A stretch of 64,000 nt of DNA from Dasypus novemcinctus (taxonomy: Eukaryota; Chordata; Mammalia; Cingulata; Dasypodidae): NCBI RefSeq assembly GCF_030445035.2, contig NC_080704.1, forward strand, positions 21,308,499-21,372,498, written 5' to 3'. Under the pieces are notes generated by a model, which was not told the origin of the DNA, did not search any database, and saw nothing but the letters and a program-made list of their open reading frames with translations. Position numbers and translations under genes: made by a program. Within the stretch, counting starts at the first letter, position 1. Each line of letters starts with the position of its first letter. This document shows, piece after piece, positions 38,876-50,618 of the stretch.

Positions 38876-40739
38876 ATTCTGCTGTCCCTTGGCGGTGTCA
38901 GCACCCACAGGAGGGGCACACTCACCGGTGAGATGCGGCTTGGGGATTTTTTGGCTTTGTGTAATAAGCATGACCAAGTAATGGACTAATATATTTTGCT
39001 AAAATCGATGTCCTAAAAATCATCTTTGGGGTTTAATCCAAAATGTACACTATAAGATAAATAGAAGCCTGCCTCAGTGATAAAACATAGGTAGTGCTTT
39101 ACTATGATGATTTGCCCATACACAAATGAACCCTCATCCAGTACAAAAGTGAAGTCAATCCATCTACCTTGTTTTACTGTAATGAGGAACCACTGTCACC
39201 ACGGGACGGATATAGCCGAGAGGAAATTACACAGAGGCTTTGTCTCTAGGTTCCCATTTGTGCCGGGGAATATACCTTCTCCACGTCTGTTGGCCTTATC
39301 CATCGCAGTTGTAAGCTGCTGACATGCAGGGATTCTATCCTGCATTTCTTCTCTGTCGCCTGTTGCATCCCCTCTGGCTCAGGGTTGAGTGCACAGTAGG
39401 TCACCAAGCAACAGTGGTCAGTTTTGGTCGGCAGGTTTCCTTTCAATCAGTGTGAGGGCAGAGGGGCTGGGGTAGGTGGGCAAGAAAATGGAAGCTTCCC
39501 AAGCCTTCCCACTGGACCACCTTTCATCTCACCTGGACAGATGCTATTCTGTGTTCTTTGTGGCAATTTCTGGAGCTCCGCAACCATGCACAAAGATCAG
39601 GGAGCTATAGACCAAGAAAGAATGCTGTGCCGTGTGCCTTCTGGGAGTATCTTTTATTACTGATGTCCACTGAAAAGAAGTGTAGCTTTAATGGGCATTT
39701 CTAATTTAAAAATGGGTTAGTTAGCTTTGATAAGATTTCTCTCCACTTTGGGTCCCAGAGCAGGGTTGTTCGACTCAGCACTGAGAAAGCGACAAGGATC
39801 TGCCTTGAGTGTGGAGTTCTTATACAGTGTTTGATCCATAGCAGGTACATAGGGATAGATTCTTGAATAATGAACGTAAGAGTAAGGAAATGAATGAATG
39901 GATCTCAATGTGAATCACAAAGAAGAGAAATCTGAGGGTGAGCCCTGTAGATATCTGAGAACCAGGGGGTATTTGGACCTAAGCCCTGTATGACTCTGTT
40001 TACATTTTCTTGTGCAGGAAAGGGTGAGGAGTAAAGGAAAAAAACAAACAAAAGCATCTTAAAGAATTAAGAGTTACTGGGACAACGTGCTGACTCTTCA
40101 TTGCAAGAAGGGGGGAAAAAAGGGCCACTGGTTTAAATGATCCCTCCGGAGAAATATATTTTGGGGGTTTGAAAAATGACCTTGGGTTTATATTCCCACA
40201 GGTCTTTCAGGACACTGAGAAATGTGGCTAAATAACAAAAGTTATTTTACTTTTTTTTTTACTCGATCAATAAAATGTAATGATGGGGTAGAGAGAATGA
40301 TTTAAACCTGGAATTCCGACTCTCCTTTTGAGTTTGGTCATCCCTGTTGACCTTGTGAGGTCATATGCATAGGGGAGAGGCTCCCCTCGCCGTCCTTCCG
40401 TATTTCCTGGGACCCGTCAATATGCAATGACTAAGAACAAGACATTTGACCAGTTTCTAATGTCCAGAATGGACCTAAAACGAAAAATTCTGCGCTGATG
40501 GGTACTTGAGAAAGAATATTACTTTGAAGACTGAGAATTTAAAAATAGAATCTGAAAGGCACGTGAGAGTTGCCTTTACTTTTTCCCCGTTTAAGCCTCT
40601 CCCTCCCACCAGGCCATACTGAAGACATTTCAACATGATTGAGTGTCCAGAGGCTTGGCAGGCTCCTGACTCTATGTCGGATTATACTTTTTATTAGAGT
40701 CCAGTGGTGCTCGGCGTATCACGTTAATCCATATTTAAA

Positions 40740-40870
40740 CCAGGGTGACCTTACATCCTGATTTGCCCGGGACAGTCCTGGTTTACCCCAGTTGTCCCCG
40801 CACAATTATTAATAGCATCCTCTTCCACCCTCAAAAAGTGTCCCAGTTTGGAAGATTAAATTAAACAGTC
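40740..40870. mobile_element. Possible small DNA-transposon fossil
   Basis: The blocks cagggtgaccttacatcctg, gcccgggacagtcctggttt and aaagtgtcccagtttggaag, ending cagtcactctg, suggest short inverted ends (agggtgac / gtcactct) as in a known mammalian DNA-transposon type. Family name uncertain. Confidence 0.45.
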
Positions 40871-41218
40871 ACTCTGACATTGTTCCCTAAAAAATGTCAA
40901 GGATCTGCCACGTTTTCTTATTAGTGATTGCAATTTATAACTCTTTTATACCGTTCCCAAGACCCTTCCTTCTTTCTTTCTCATTTAAAGCATCATGTCA
41001 ACTTAGAAGGCCTCTCACGCAACCAGAGAGCCAGTGGCAAGTCAAAGAGAACCTCATCCGTGAAAATAAACTTGTTAATTCACAACATAGTAATTGAATA
41101 ACCTGCTGCTGGCTAATTATTGCTATTTATGAAGCTGTATTTCTATTCATAAATTATATTGTTAATTAAATTATATTATGAACTATTTATTTAATGCTAA
41201 TGGCTGACTAGCACATAC

Positions 41219-41270
41219 CTTCAGAACCAAAGAGAAGTAATAACAAGAAGCCTCCTATCTCGCGTGGCAT
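41219..41270 (-). CDS. RS1: RS1 exon 1 (start codon, signal peptide)
   Basis: On the minus strand ATG at 41,268-41,270 starts MPREIGGFLLLLLFGSE plus one base of the next codon, with donor GAAG|gtatgtg. 52 coding bases, equal to human exon 1. The hydrophobic leucine run is the core of the secretory signal peptide. Human has MSRKIEG..., so the charged N-region differs but the leucine run is kept. The start was chosen by match to the family. Confidence 0.95.
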
Positions 41271-41560
41271 CTTCCTCTTGCCCTTGGCTGCAGCTTCTCC
41301 TTACTGAAGTGGAAAGGTTGCCCAGAAGCCGGGGATGGAAGATTAACTTGAGCACTGGCCTCCTTAAGCGTTTTATTCCATTTAGTTCTTAGGGCTTTGG
41401 CTGAGCCCGGTCAAGTTAACCCACATAGTTACCTGCCTTAGCAAACAAGTCTCAGAGAAGGCACTCATGTCAGCTGAGGTAGCCTTAGCAAAGGAAGAAA
41501 CTGCTGTTATTCTGTCTTTAACTGGTAAGAGAAGCCGTGGAGGGAAATCGAAACAAGCAG
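41271..41560 (-). promoter_or_regulatory. RS1: RS1 promoter-proximal region (tentative)
   Basis: The sequence just upstream of the RS1 start. On the minus strand a GTTAATC motif at 41,341-41,347, about 71-77 bases before the ATG, resembles the TAATC core bound by photoreceptor homeodomain factors such as CRX. No clear TATA box is placed at the expected distance. RS1 is known to be expressed in photoreceptors; the assignment of this motif is inference. Confidence 0.3.
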
Positions 41561-41839
41561 CAGAAGGCCCAGCTCCTGCCATCACAGTGTAGGAAGGCTA
41601 CCTTGAGCGATTTCCTGCCAGATAAGCACCAATGGTCTTGTGGCCAATGAAACGACATAGAGTCCCCACGAGGAAAGCAAGTTGGCATCCTATCAACTAA
41701 GCACGATACTAAATTAGGAAGGTGGTACAGTAACACACAGAGATGTACATAGCTTTGTTTTTTTATAGTAAAATTCAAGAACAATCTAAAGGCCTGACAC
41801 TGGGGGTCAGGTTAAGGAAATTACGAGGGACCGTGTAGC

Positions 41840-42065
41840 ACGGTGGGGATAAGAGCAGATTCCCCAGCCATACCCAGTGCAAATCCCAGCTCTGCTCTCT
41901 CTCTTTTTTCTGTGACCTTGGGAAAGGTGCTTAAGGTTTCTGTGCCTCAATTTTCTCATCCGTAAAATGGTGATAATTCCGACATCATCCACTTGAGGTT
42001 TAAATGGAATCTGTGTAAAATGTTTGCAATAGTGCTTGACATAAAATGAGCTATTATTATTACAC
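41840..42065 (+). repeat. MIR SINE fossil
   Basis: The blocks caaatcccagctctgctctc, gtgaccttgggaaaggtgct, ctcaattttctcatccgtaa and gagctattattatt follow the MIR sense order. Confidence 0.85.
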
Positions 42066-42297
42066 AGCCACCAAGAAAAAAGTTGAAGTGATTTTGTAAC
42101 ATGGACAATCAAGTGTTACACTCTTGAGTTAGAAAAGGATGCAAATTTACATACCTTAATGAAATAAAGACTGAGCTTCCCCTTCGCCTTTTAGCTCTTT
42201 GCCTCCACCAGCCCTGCTCTGGGCCACTCCCTTCGGCCCCACAGGGTCCCACACACCCTTTCTTGATTCCTCTTGTTAAAGATGAAAAAGGCCATCA

Positions 42298-42336
42298 CAA
42301 ATAATAATAATAACAGTCGTCCCCCCCCCCCCAACA
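42298..42336. repeat. AAT repeat and C-run
   Basis: A short caaataataataataaca repeat followed by a run of about 14 Cs. Simple sequence upstream of RS1. Confidence 0.8.
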
Positions 42337-42912
42337 AAACTGTACTTAAATAAAAAAGAGGAGCAAAAAGCAACTAGAGAAACCAGCATTTATTAGGTCT
42401 AGGAGCCTGACACTTGTTCTAGTCTGTGTATGGATTCTTCATTGAGCAGATGACTGTCAATTCGACAAACCCCACTGCTATATTACAGAGGACTGTGTTT
42501 TTTCCTTGCTCTGTATTTTAGAGTTTAATGAAAATTGTCAGAATCTTTAATAATTCAACATCAACTAAAGCCCGGCTGTATTGTCATGTTTTATTTGGAG
42601 GCTTCTGGAACCTTCCCGTCCTGACTTGGAAGCCGCCCTGGAGAAAGAGCAGGAGAGAGGGGTGCGGGCCCAGACAGGGCGGGGGCGCCCTCGAGACAGC
42701 GACTCGACCTGTTCTCCACTCACGGTTATTTCTTTGGTCCGGCAATGGAGGCCACAGCCTTTAGGAGGAGGGGAGAGGGCGACGGTCATTTCGCGTCTGC
42801 CATGAAAACGTGCCAAAGAACAAAAAAATGAAGGGGGAAAGAAAATCACTTCGTCTTTGCTTTCCTTTTCCTTCCACTCTCCCCTATGCTCCAGGGATCC
42901 TGGGGGGTGGAG

Positions 42913-42917
42913 AAAAA
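42913..42917 (-). terminator. RNA polymerase III terminator of the tRNA gene
   Basis: Five As on the + strand, that is TTTTT on the transcribed sense strand, lie 15 bases beyond the tRNA 3' end. Confidence 0.75.
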
Positions 42918-42931
42918 TACGGCCGCTGCCA

Positions 42932-43004
42932 TGGTTCCACTGGGGCTCGAACCCAGGACCTTCTGCGTGTAAAGCAGACGTGATAACCACTACACTATGG
43001 AACC
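42932..43004 (-). tRNA. tRNA-Val (anticodon TAC)
   Basis: 73 bases that fold as a standard cloverleaf: acceptor GGTTCCA pairing with TGGAACC plus discriminator A, D-arm with A-box TAGTGTAGTGG, anticodon stem CTGCT/GCAG-type with loop TTTACAC (anticodon TAC at 42,969-42,971), and T-arm with B-box GGTTCGAGCC. No intron. It matches the known mammalian tRNA-Val-TAC sequence as I recall it. A pol III terminator follows. A tRNA-Val gene is also found upstream of human RS1, so the position looks conserved. Confidence 0.97.
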
Positions 43005-43009
43005 CCTAT

Positions 43010-43780
43010 AAGCGGCATCTGCGAGATTTGTTTATTCATGGTCACCCATCAGCCCGCGTCCTTCCGCCGTGACCCCGCCCCTCTGCCGTAGCTCCGCCCC
43101 TCTGCCGTAGTTCCACCCCCCCGCCGGCCCGCCCGCTTCCGAGGCGCTGTGGGAGCCGCCGCTCGGGGCTCGGGTTCCAAGCTGAGAACCGCTCGCCCTC
43201 CAGGCCCCAAGCGACTGGCAGCTACCGTGACGGGCTAGTTTCCTGGCCCAGGGTACTGCCTCTCTCTAGCCACTTGCCCCCAGTTTTCTGTCAGCCCAGG
43301 CGGCGGAGGAAGGGCCTTCTCGCGGCCCGCCCCTTGGTGGCAGCTTCCCTCAGCTCGCTGTCCCCATTTTCCCCACGGGCACGCTGAGCCTGGGCGGCCT
43401 TCTCGTCAGAAGGCTGGCGGTCGCCGCTCCGCCAGCGTCGGGAGCAGGGCGGGCAGGCCCAAGATGGAGGCAGCGCGGGTTCGGGGGTGGGCGCGGGGTT
43501 CTTTGCATCACTGGCGTTGATTTTGCCAGGGCAGGAAAGAGGGCGCTGGCCAGTCGGCCTCTTACTGCTCCCCTGATCTCTTTGGCCCAAGGCAGCTTGC
43601 TCTCGGCTCTGGGGCCGCTTTCTGGCTGCGGGTGCCGGGGGAGTGGCCCGTCATTTGAGGGCCCAGTGGAGACGCCAGGCGGCCCTACGGCGGGGCTTCC
43701 GGGCGTGTGGGCCGGAGAAGGTGCCGGGGCTCCCTCTCACAGAGGGCTCCCGGGCCGCCCTGCTCCTCGGTTTATGTGGC
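43010..43780. promoter_or_regulatory. CpG island with GC boxes, likely promoter
   Basis: About 0.8 kb very rich in C+G and CpG compared with the rest of the window. Three GC-box-like motifs (ccccgcccc, ctccgcccc and a degenerate cccgcc cluster) lie at 43,072-43,135 in near-repeats of cctctgccgtag. The island starts next to the tRNA gene. In human the next gene on the + strand is PPEF1, with 5' noncoding exons that could begin here; RS1 on the other side starts 1.7 kb away. I cannot define an exon or a start site. Confidence 0.65.
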
Positions 43781-44029
43781 CAGTGTCATTTGCCCTCCCC
43801 TCTGCCTCCAGATGGCTCTTCCACATTGCTCGCCATCCTAAAGCTCGAAAATCCGCTTAACCTCATTTGGGGGCATCTTGAAGTGCCCAGGTGGACATGG
43901 CCTGTGGGCTGCGGCTGTCCTTGACCGTGGCATCTCCCTCGGAGGCTGGCAGGGTGATGGAGAAATGCTAGTCGCCCTCACCCAACTTCTATCTTCCTGG
44001 GAAGGCCCCTGGAAGAAACAAGTGGGTGG

Positions 44030-44205
44030 AAGGAGCACTGATCTAGGAGTCATGAGCTGGATTCCAGTCCTGTCTTGGCTACTCACTAGCTGCGTCCTCC
44101 TGAGCTAGTCAGCTCGCCTCCCAAGCCTCAGTGGCCTTGTTTGGGAGATGCGAGGGGTTGAGCTAGATACCTCCTCTTTCACCTCTAAATGTTATTCCCG
44201 TTTTC
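44030..44205 (+). repeat. MIR SINE fossil
   Basis: The blocks ggagcactgatctaggagtc, gctggattccagtcctgtct, tggctactcactagctgcgt and gggttgagctagatacctcc match the MIR sense order. Confidence 0.8.
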
Positions 44206-44799
44206 CAGGGAGAGGGGAAATGGAGGCTGTCATCTGCCACATAATTTTCCCACAGAAATAGGAGCAGGCCTGCAGCTAGTGCTTGGGTGTTCTAGTACCA
44301 GGTTTCTGATGCCTTCCATTTGCTCCTTGTAATAGTCATCGTCGAGCCCCCTTCCGGTCTGCCTTTAGTTAATACATTTCAAGAGGCCTCTTGAGCACTT
44401 GATGAGCCATAAGAGTGGAGAGCCACCAGCCAGAGGATGCATTCGGAAGAGCTCCATGTTTCCTGCTAGACAATGAAACAGAACAGCTCCCAGGAAGCCC
44501 AATATTAGGTATGTCCCACCTATTTTGAAACCCTGGTCAGTCCAAAGCCAGGCTGCCAAGAACCGGGCCTCAGGGCACACTTGCCAGTTGTGGGCTGGTT
44601 TGTGTCTCTGGGGAATGCCTTGCTCTCCCTCCAGCTCTCTACCTTTCTTCTAAGGGTGGAATAGCCAAGGGCAAGCTATGGACAAATTCCCACACTTATA
44701 CTCCAGGTAGAAAAGAAGCTGGTGTGCAGCTGCTGCCTGCCACACAGGTTTCCGCCTTTAGTGAAAACCTTTTGTTCCTCTTCTCCATTCTGACAAGGC

Positions 44800-44980
44800 G
44801 GGAGACCTTTGTTCCTCTCGCTGCCTCCCAAGGCGGTCTCCAAAGCACTTTGACATATGTTCCTGCACAACAGCCCTGTTTACTGTCTCCATTTCGCAGC
44901 TGAAGAAGTCGAAGCCAAGGGGTTTGAATGCCTTGCCTGCGACCATTCACCTGATGAGTGTCAGGGCTGGGCTCATCCTC
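44800..44980 (-). repeat. MIR-like fragment
   Basis: The blocks tgtctccatttcgcagctga, agaagtcgaagccaaggggt and gatgagtgtcagggctgggc resemble the reverse MIR. Degraded. Confidence 0.5.
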
Positions 44981-45552
44981 CGTCTTGGGATCCCTAAGTG
45001 ATTGTGGGTGGCTGACGTCCTTAGAGGCTACGCGTTCTTCCCAAAATAATGCCTTTGGTCTGTTGTAATATTTTGTGTGCATGCCAGGAAGGAAATGGAT
45101 ACCTTTTTGATGTTGATTTTTTGGTAATTTTTTAAGTGAAAACATCCAAAAGTAGGAGGCCAAGAGCCTACTGGAAAAGACTATTAACGACTTTCACCTT
45201 TTAAATCCACAGTCAGGATAATGCCTCAGATGGCCACAGTTTTGCCTGGCACTTCAGACTGTTTCATCAGATTTGTGAGTCCTGTCACCCCCAGGTATGC
45301 CTGTGTCTGATCACCTGTATGAAAAATCATACGTAAACAAAGACTCGAAGTCACTTTCAAACTTGTCAAGTCCTCTGATGTTGCGCTTTATCTGAAAAAG
45401 GGAAAACACGGCTGCAAATAGCATGAGGTTAGTTAGGAAGATGGGTTTACCTTATTTCAATTAGAAACGAGTGCCCTCTGTCCTTCAGGGGCCTTTGGGG
45501 GTGGGGAGAGGGACAAATCCTGGGGGCTATTTGGTCAGGTCTAGTGACTTTT

Positions 45553-45670
45553 GGTTCTGGTTTTTTTTTTTTATGTTTTGTTTTGTTTTGAGGTACCCGG
45601 GGCTGGGGATTGAACCCAGAACCTCGTATGTGGGAATCCGGCAATCAACCACTGAGCCACATCGGCTCCC
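45553..45670 (-). mobile_element. Solitary tRNA-type SINE unit inserted in a MER20-like element
   Basis: It reads gggagccgatgtggctca on the minus strand, with B-box ggttcaatcc and ggtacctc plus A-rich tail. Flanks gacttttggtt (left) and gacacttttggtt (right) suggest an imperfect duplication inside the MER20-like copy. Confidence 0.75.
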
Positions 45671-45845
45671 TAGAGACACTTTTGGTTGTCTCGGCTGGAA
45701 GGGGGGTGCTGCTATTGGCATCTAGTGCGGGAGGCCAGGGGTGCTGCGACACATCCTGCAATGCACAGGACAGTCCCCCCCACAACAAAAAATTACCCAG
45801 CCCCAAATGTCAGTAGTGCCGAGACTGCGAATCCTTCCTCCAGAT
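45671..45845 (+). mobile_element. MER20-like DNA transposon fossil
   Basis: The blocks ggtgctgctattggcatcta, aggccaggggtgctgcgaca, acatcctgcaatgcacagga and aatgtcagtagtgccgagac match the MER20-like copy at 9285-9510. Confidence 0.75.
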
Positions 45846-45899
45846 CAATTGGTGGCATTCCCTCAGCCCAGCCCCTCCGCCTGGGCCCTAGTGGAGTGC

Positions 45900-47105
45900 T
45901 CTTGCCTTCTTAAGGAAATCACTCCAACAATTCTCTCTTCTTTCTCCCATGTCATCATTTCCCCTGTCTCTCCTGGATTATTCCAAGCAGTATACAAACA
46001 TGCTGTTATTTCTCTCATCATTACAAAAATAAAATTGAATCCCATTTTCCCCCCTAGCTACTTCTTTAGAGCAAGGCTTGTAGCATGCCTTGTCTATAGG
46101 TATGCTCACCAATCTTCTCCTCCCATCGGCCCTTGCTCCCACTCCTTTCACCCAGATTCCCTCTGATCCAGGTTGCCAGCAAGCCCCACATTGCTGAATA
46201 GAATTGTCTTCACTCCTCATCTCCTTTCATCTGTCAGCAGCATTTGAACCAGTTGATCCCTCCCTCCTTCTTGAAGCACTTTCTTCTCTTGGCTTCTAGG
46301 ATACCATCCTCTCCTGATTTTTGTTTCTTACCTTGCTGGTTACAACCTCTCAGTCACTTTTGCTGGGTCCTCATCTCTCTGACCTGTGAACACAGGCGTA
46401 CCACAGGGCTCGGTCCTTGGACTTCTCTTTTCATTCTTAACACTCTGGTGACCTCATTCAATCGAATGGCTTTAAACACCTTCTATAACCTAAATGACTT
46501 CCAGGTTCCTTTCTCGAGTCAGATTTTTCTCCTGAACTCCAAACCTACCTCTTCAACATCCATTTAGATGTCTAATAGGCATCTCCAACCTATTATCTCT
46601 ATATCTAAACTCCTGATCTTCACCCCCTAAATCTATTCCTCAGGTCTTCTTTGTCTCAGATAATGGCAACTTAATATTCCAATTGTTTAGTTCCCAAACC
46701 TTAAAATCATACTTGGTTCTTCTCTGTTTCTCACGCCCCAAATCTAATCTCACTAGCAAATCCCACTGTCTCCACCTTCAAGACCTATCCAGAATCAGAT
46801 TGCTTTCTGCCATCTCCCCTGCTACCACCCTAATCAAAGCTGTCATCACTTTTTGCCTGGATTATTGCCAATAGCCTCTTAGCCCAGCCTCCCAGCTTCT
46901 GTCCTTTTCTCTCTACGGGCCAGCCTCTACATCATAGCCAGAATAATCCTTTTTTTTTTTTTCCCAAAAGATTTATTTATTCTGATTGCCCCTCACTGTC
47001 CCCGATTAGAATGAAACTTCCATGAGGGCCTGGATGTTGTTTCTTTCATTCAGTGCTACATTCCACAGAGTGCAAATGGTGCTGAATAAATACGTATTGA
47101 ATGAA
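45900..47105 (+). repeat. L2-like LINE fossil, about 1.2 kb
   Basis: A pyrimidine-rich tract with cctggattattgccaatagc, cttccatgagggcctggatg and ctgaataaatacgtattgaatg-type end, as in the L2 sense strand. A T-run and SINE-tail-like remnant interrupt it near 46,950-46,982. Confidence 0.65.
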
Positions 47106-47329
47106 CTTGTTCAGCATTGGGGATGACTCAGGCCAGGCCAATCAGTTCCAATCAGAGCTAGTTCTGGGGCTTCTGCTTGAATTCCTGAGAAGAGAATTTC
47201 CTCATTCCCCCTGAACTTAAGCATAAGAAAATACAGAGGCTGGAGGTTCTGCTGCCATCTTACTATTGTGTTGTATCATCAGGGCTCTTAATTTCATATA
47301 ACAGAACTACTCTTCCCTATGTAGGCTTT

Positions 47330-47995
47330 TTACATCCTTGCTTCACTGATAGGCTTGACCAAGTGACTTGCTTTGGCCAATTAAACGTGGGCAGAAGTGA
47401 TGTGAATTGAATTTCTGCTTGGGGTGATAGAAGAGTTTTGGGAATGATTGGTGGGGATGGTAGTATAATGTTGTGAATGTAATTAACACCAGTGAAATAT
47501 ATATTTGAATGCAGTTACAAGGGGAAAATTTTTAGGTTGGTATATATGTTACTAGAATAAACATTTTAAAATGTACATAGGACTGTACAATACAAACAGT
47601 GAGCCCTAAAATAAATTTATGGACTATAGTTAATAGTACAATTACAATAATATTCTTTCATCAGTTGTAACACACTAATGTCAGGTGTTACTACTGGGGA
47701 GTTATATGGGAATTCTATATTTTCTGTATAATTTATCTGTAAGCCTCCAACTTCTCTAATAAAAAAAAAAAGTGATGTGTATCACTTCTAAGCAAAAGCT
47801 TGAAGAGCCAGCTGTGGTTCTTTATTTCTGTTTGTTCCCTTTGCTATGAGAACAGCGTGCCCCAGGGAGAGGTCAGCCTGAGTCTTGGAGGAAAGGGTGT
47901 TACAGAACTGCAGCTAACCTGCAATGGACATGAAAAATAAATCTTTTTTATTGTAAGCCACTAAGATATGGGGTTGTTTATTACCAAAGCATAAC
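47330..47995 (+). repeat. Ancient repeat split by an L1 insertion
   Basis: The outer parts (gaccaagtgacttgctttgg, ccaattaaacgtgggcagaa ... attgtaagccactaagatat, ggggttgtttattaccaaag) belong to one old mammalian interspersed repeat related to that at 23,200. An L1 3' end at 47,405-47,769 splits it. Confidence 0.65.
47405..47769 (+). mobile_element. 5'-truncated L1 3' end with target-site duplication
   Basis: It starts inside the 3'UTR (ttctgcttggggtgatagaa), continues through ggactatagttaatagtaca and ends with an A-run. The duplication aagtgatgtg is at 47,395-47,404 and 47,770-47,779. Confidence 0.88.
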
Positions 47996-48954
47996 ATCAC
48001 CTAAGCTGCTTCCTCACTCATTTAATAAAAATGAGTTTATTAAAGAATATTAGGGAGTTTGCAGGAGCTCCGAGAAGGCCTTGGTGACTCCAAATCCAAG
48101 TCATAAAGTGAGACTGCACCACACCCACAGCTGCCTCTTTTGAAAAGATTTAACATCTCGAGCCAGCGATGGAGCCCAGAATCCACCAGTGCCATCTCTG
48201 AAAACTGGACATCTCTGCCACTAGTCAGAAAAGGGCTTTTGTAATCGCTCCACTTCCTTGGGTTGCCCTCTTCTGAACTGAAGTCTGTGGCAGAGCTGAG
48301 GTTACATACCTGTGTTTTTGCTATAAGAGAGTTTCTTGTTTCTACTTCGGGGAGGTAGGAGTCAAACGTGGGAAACTACCAAAACATAGGAAGGATGTTC
48401 AGAAGTTAGTGGGTAACCACAAAGCATGAAAGGTATCTACTACCTTCCCGAAGTGTGAGAATGGAGCCAACACCAAGAAATTAGAGGTGAGAAATAGAGA
48501 AACTGGGTGAGATCATTTAAGCCCTTGGGCAAGTCATGCCTTAAGTATAACCATTGGTTCATTAAATATTTGAGGAATACATTCCCATTTTGCTTAAGCC
48601 AGCTGGAATTGGGTTTACTGGCACTTGCAAGAGGAGTCTTAACGATACACATCTAAAATATATATGCATCAGCACAATGGCTGACAGCAGTGCCCTGGCT
48701 TGGACACTTGAAAATTTATGGTTGCCCTCGGTTCCCAGTAAATGGGGGAAGAGGCTGGTAGTCATGGGAATAGCCACTTCTGGTAGGGTAGATTTTCTAT
48801 CTCCATGTCTCCTTGGGAGCCAGCAGCTCACAAACATAGCACAGCCCTTACTCACATGGAGCACAGGAACCAGGACAGGCAAAATTACATCTGTGGCAGA
48901 TGTGCTAGGTGCTTATCCGCTATCCATTCATCATCTTTTCCTCAACAATAAAAA

Positions 48955-49225
48955 TAAGACCAAACCCTTATATAGTACTTATTGTGTATTAGGAACTTTT
49001 CTAAACTTCTTACTCATATTTACTCACTTGATCTTCCAAAAACCATAATGGAAGGATACCATTATGCTTATTTTGCAGTACTGTTATGCTTATTTTACAG
49101 ATGAGAAAATTGATGCACAGCATAATTAGGAAACTTAACCAAGCCACACAGTTAGTATATAATGGAGCAGGATTTCAAACCCAGGCCATCTTGCTCCAGA
49201 GGCTGTGTGTTTAACTTCTACAGTG
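48955..49225 (-). repeat. MIR SINE fossil with short internal duplication
   Basis: The blocks tagtacttattgtgtattag, ttttacagatgagaaaattg, ccaagccacacagttagtat and ggatttcaaacccaggcc follow the reverse MIR. ttatgcttattttgcag / ttatgcttattttacag near 49,064-49,101 is an internal near-repeat. Confidence 0.8.
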
Positions 49226-50618
49226 TACAGCCTGTACTTGGCAATGTACTCAACTAAAACCAGTTGGATTTCCCATGCTCCCTTACAGCTAGTAGAACCT
49301 ATGTGACATGGTTTTGGTCAATGAGATATATGTAAGTAGGTGGGCCTCTAAAGTAGTTTCTTTGAAAGGAGGAAAACTCAGCTGGTATGTCCCATTTTGC
49401 CCTTTGTTCATCACTTCTGCCTGGAATGCAAATTTAATCCTGGAGGTAGAGCAGCCATTTTGTGACAAGTTGACAAGTAAGAAGAAGAAAGCCATGTGGC
49501 TTAGCCAAAAGAAGGAAGGTACCTGGATCCCTGCTCTGGATTTCCTACTTTGACTTGACATGTGACATGTGACAAGTCAAACCCCTAGTTTTTAATGCCA
49601 TTGTTAAGTGGGAGTATCAGTTATAGGTGGGAAAATACAATCCCTACTGATTCAACATTTCCCCCTTTCCCACCTTTAGCTGTCTCTGAACAGTGCCTTT
49701 AATCTATCTACTGTTTTGGATGTTACGTGAAAGTTCTTTGGGCGATGAGGCACAAACCCAGCCAGCCAGCTGAGAATGCACGAAAGGACAGCTTTGTTCG
49801 ATTGAAGATCCTGGAGGGGATAAAGGGAAAATGAGGGTGGCAGAGGGGCCTGCTGGGCTTACCTAATGTAGACTCCCGTGAGGGTCCCTGGAGGAGTGGG
49901 GAAAGCTCATGTGGGTCCCGGGCTCTTGCCTTTATTGTGACCCAGACAGGAGGGATAGAACTTTCCTGTGGATATTGGGGATTGGAAGTTTCAAGCCATA
50001 CAGCGAGAATAGCAGGAAGAACAAGGGCCATTTGGAGATGCTGAGGGCTGTGTCTTATCATTCAAGATATATGGAAATACCTGCCCTGCTAGTAAATTAT
50101 GTGGCACGAAAGGGCAGAAGCAGCAAGGACCCATTCAGAGAAGAAGCCTGGCAAGGGTCATTTGGAGAAGCTAACGGTCCTCTTACCACCCAAACCATAT
50201 AGAGGAAACTTAACCAAGTAGTTGCTAGTGTAGTTATACCCAGGGCAGGGCTAACTGGGGTGTTCCCTCAAAAGTGAAATTTAGGACTAAGCCAGGCAGG
50301 ATGAGGAGGCACCAAATATAATTTCTTTCACGCCTCTATACCTGTCAGCTGCTGCGGGACTACCCTGTGTTCCAGTTCCTTGAGTTGTTTATTATCACAT
50401 GCCTGTAAGATGTCTAGAAGCACAGTGTTGGGCAGTGTGGTGAGTTAAAGAAAAAAAAGTATATGACGTGGTCCCGACTCAAGGAGTTTACAGAACATTA
50501 GTTAACCCCCAAAGGATCAATTTCTTCCAACATGTTAATGGATGATAATGGCTTGTTGTGCTTTTCCTAACTTAGGATGTTATTGAATTTTAATTAGGGC
50601 CCTGTTTCCTTTCTTTTA

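Larger units (their letters stand above)
32658..41218 (-). other. RS1: RS1 intron 1
   Basis: An 8.6-kb intron with a retroelement fragment (33,060-33,250), a MITE relative (33,520-33,740), two L1 3' ends (34,690-35,345 and 38,555-38,875), L2 tracts (35,380-36,060 and 36,090-37,080) and a small DNA-transposon-like piece (40,740-40,870). The stretches 37,090-38,550, 38,890-39,760 and 39,920-40,730 hold nothing I can name. Confidence 0.7.

Noticed and set aside
43291..43924. Open frames across the CpG island
   Set aside because: High G+C removes stop codons by chance. No known protein pattern and no convincing splice sites.
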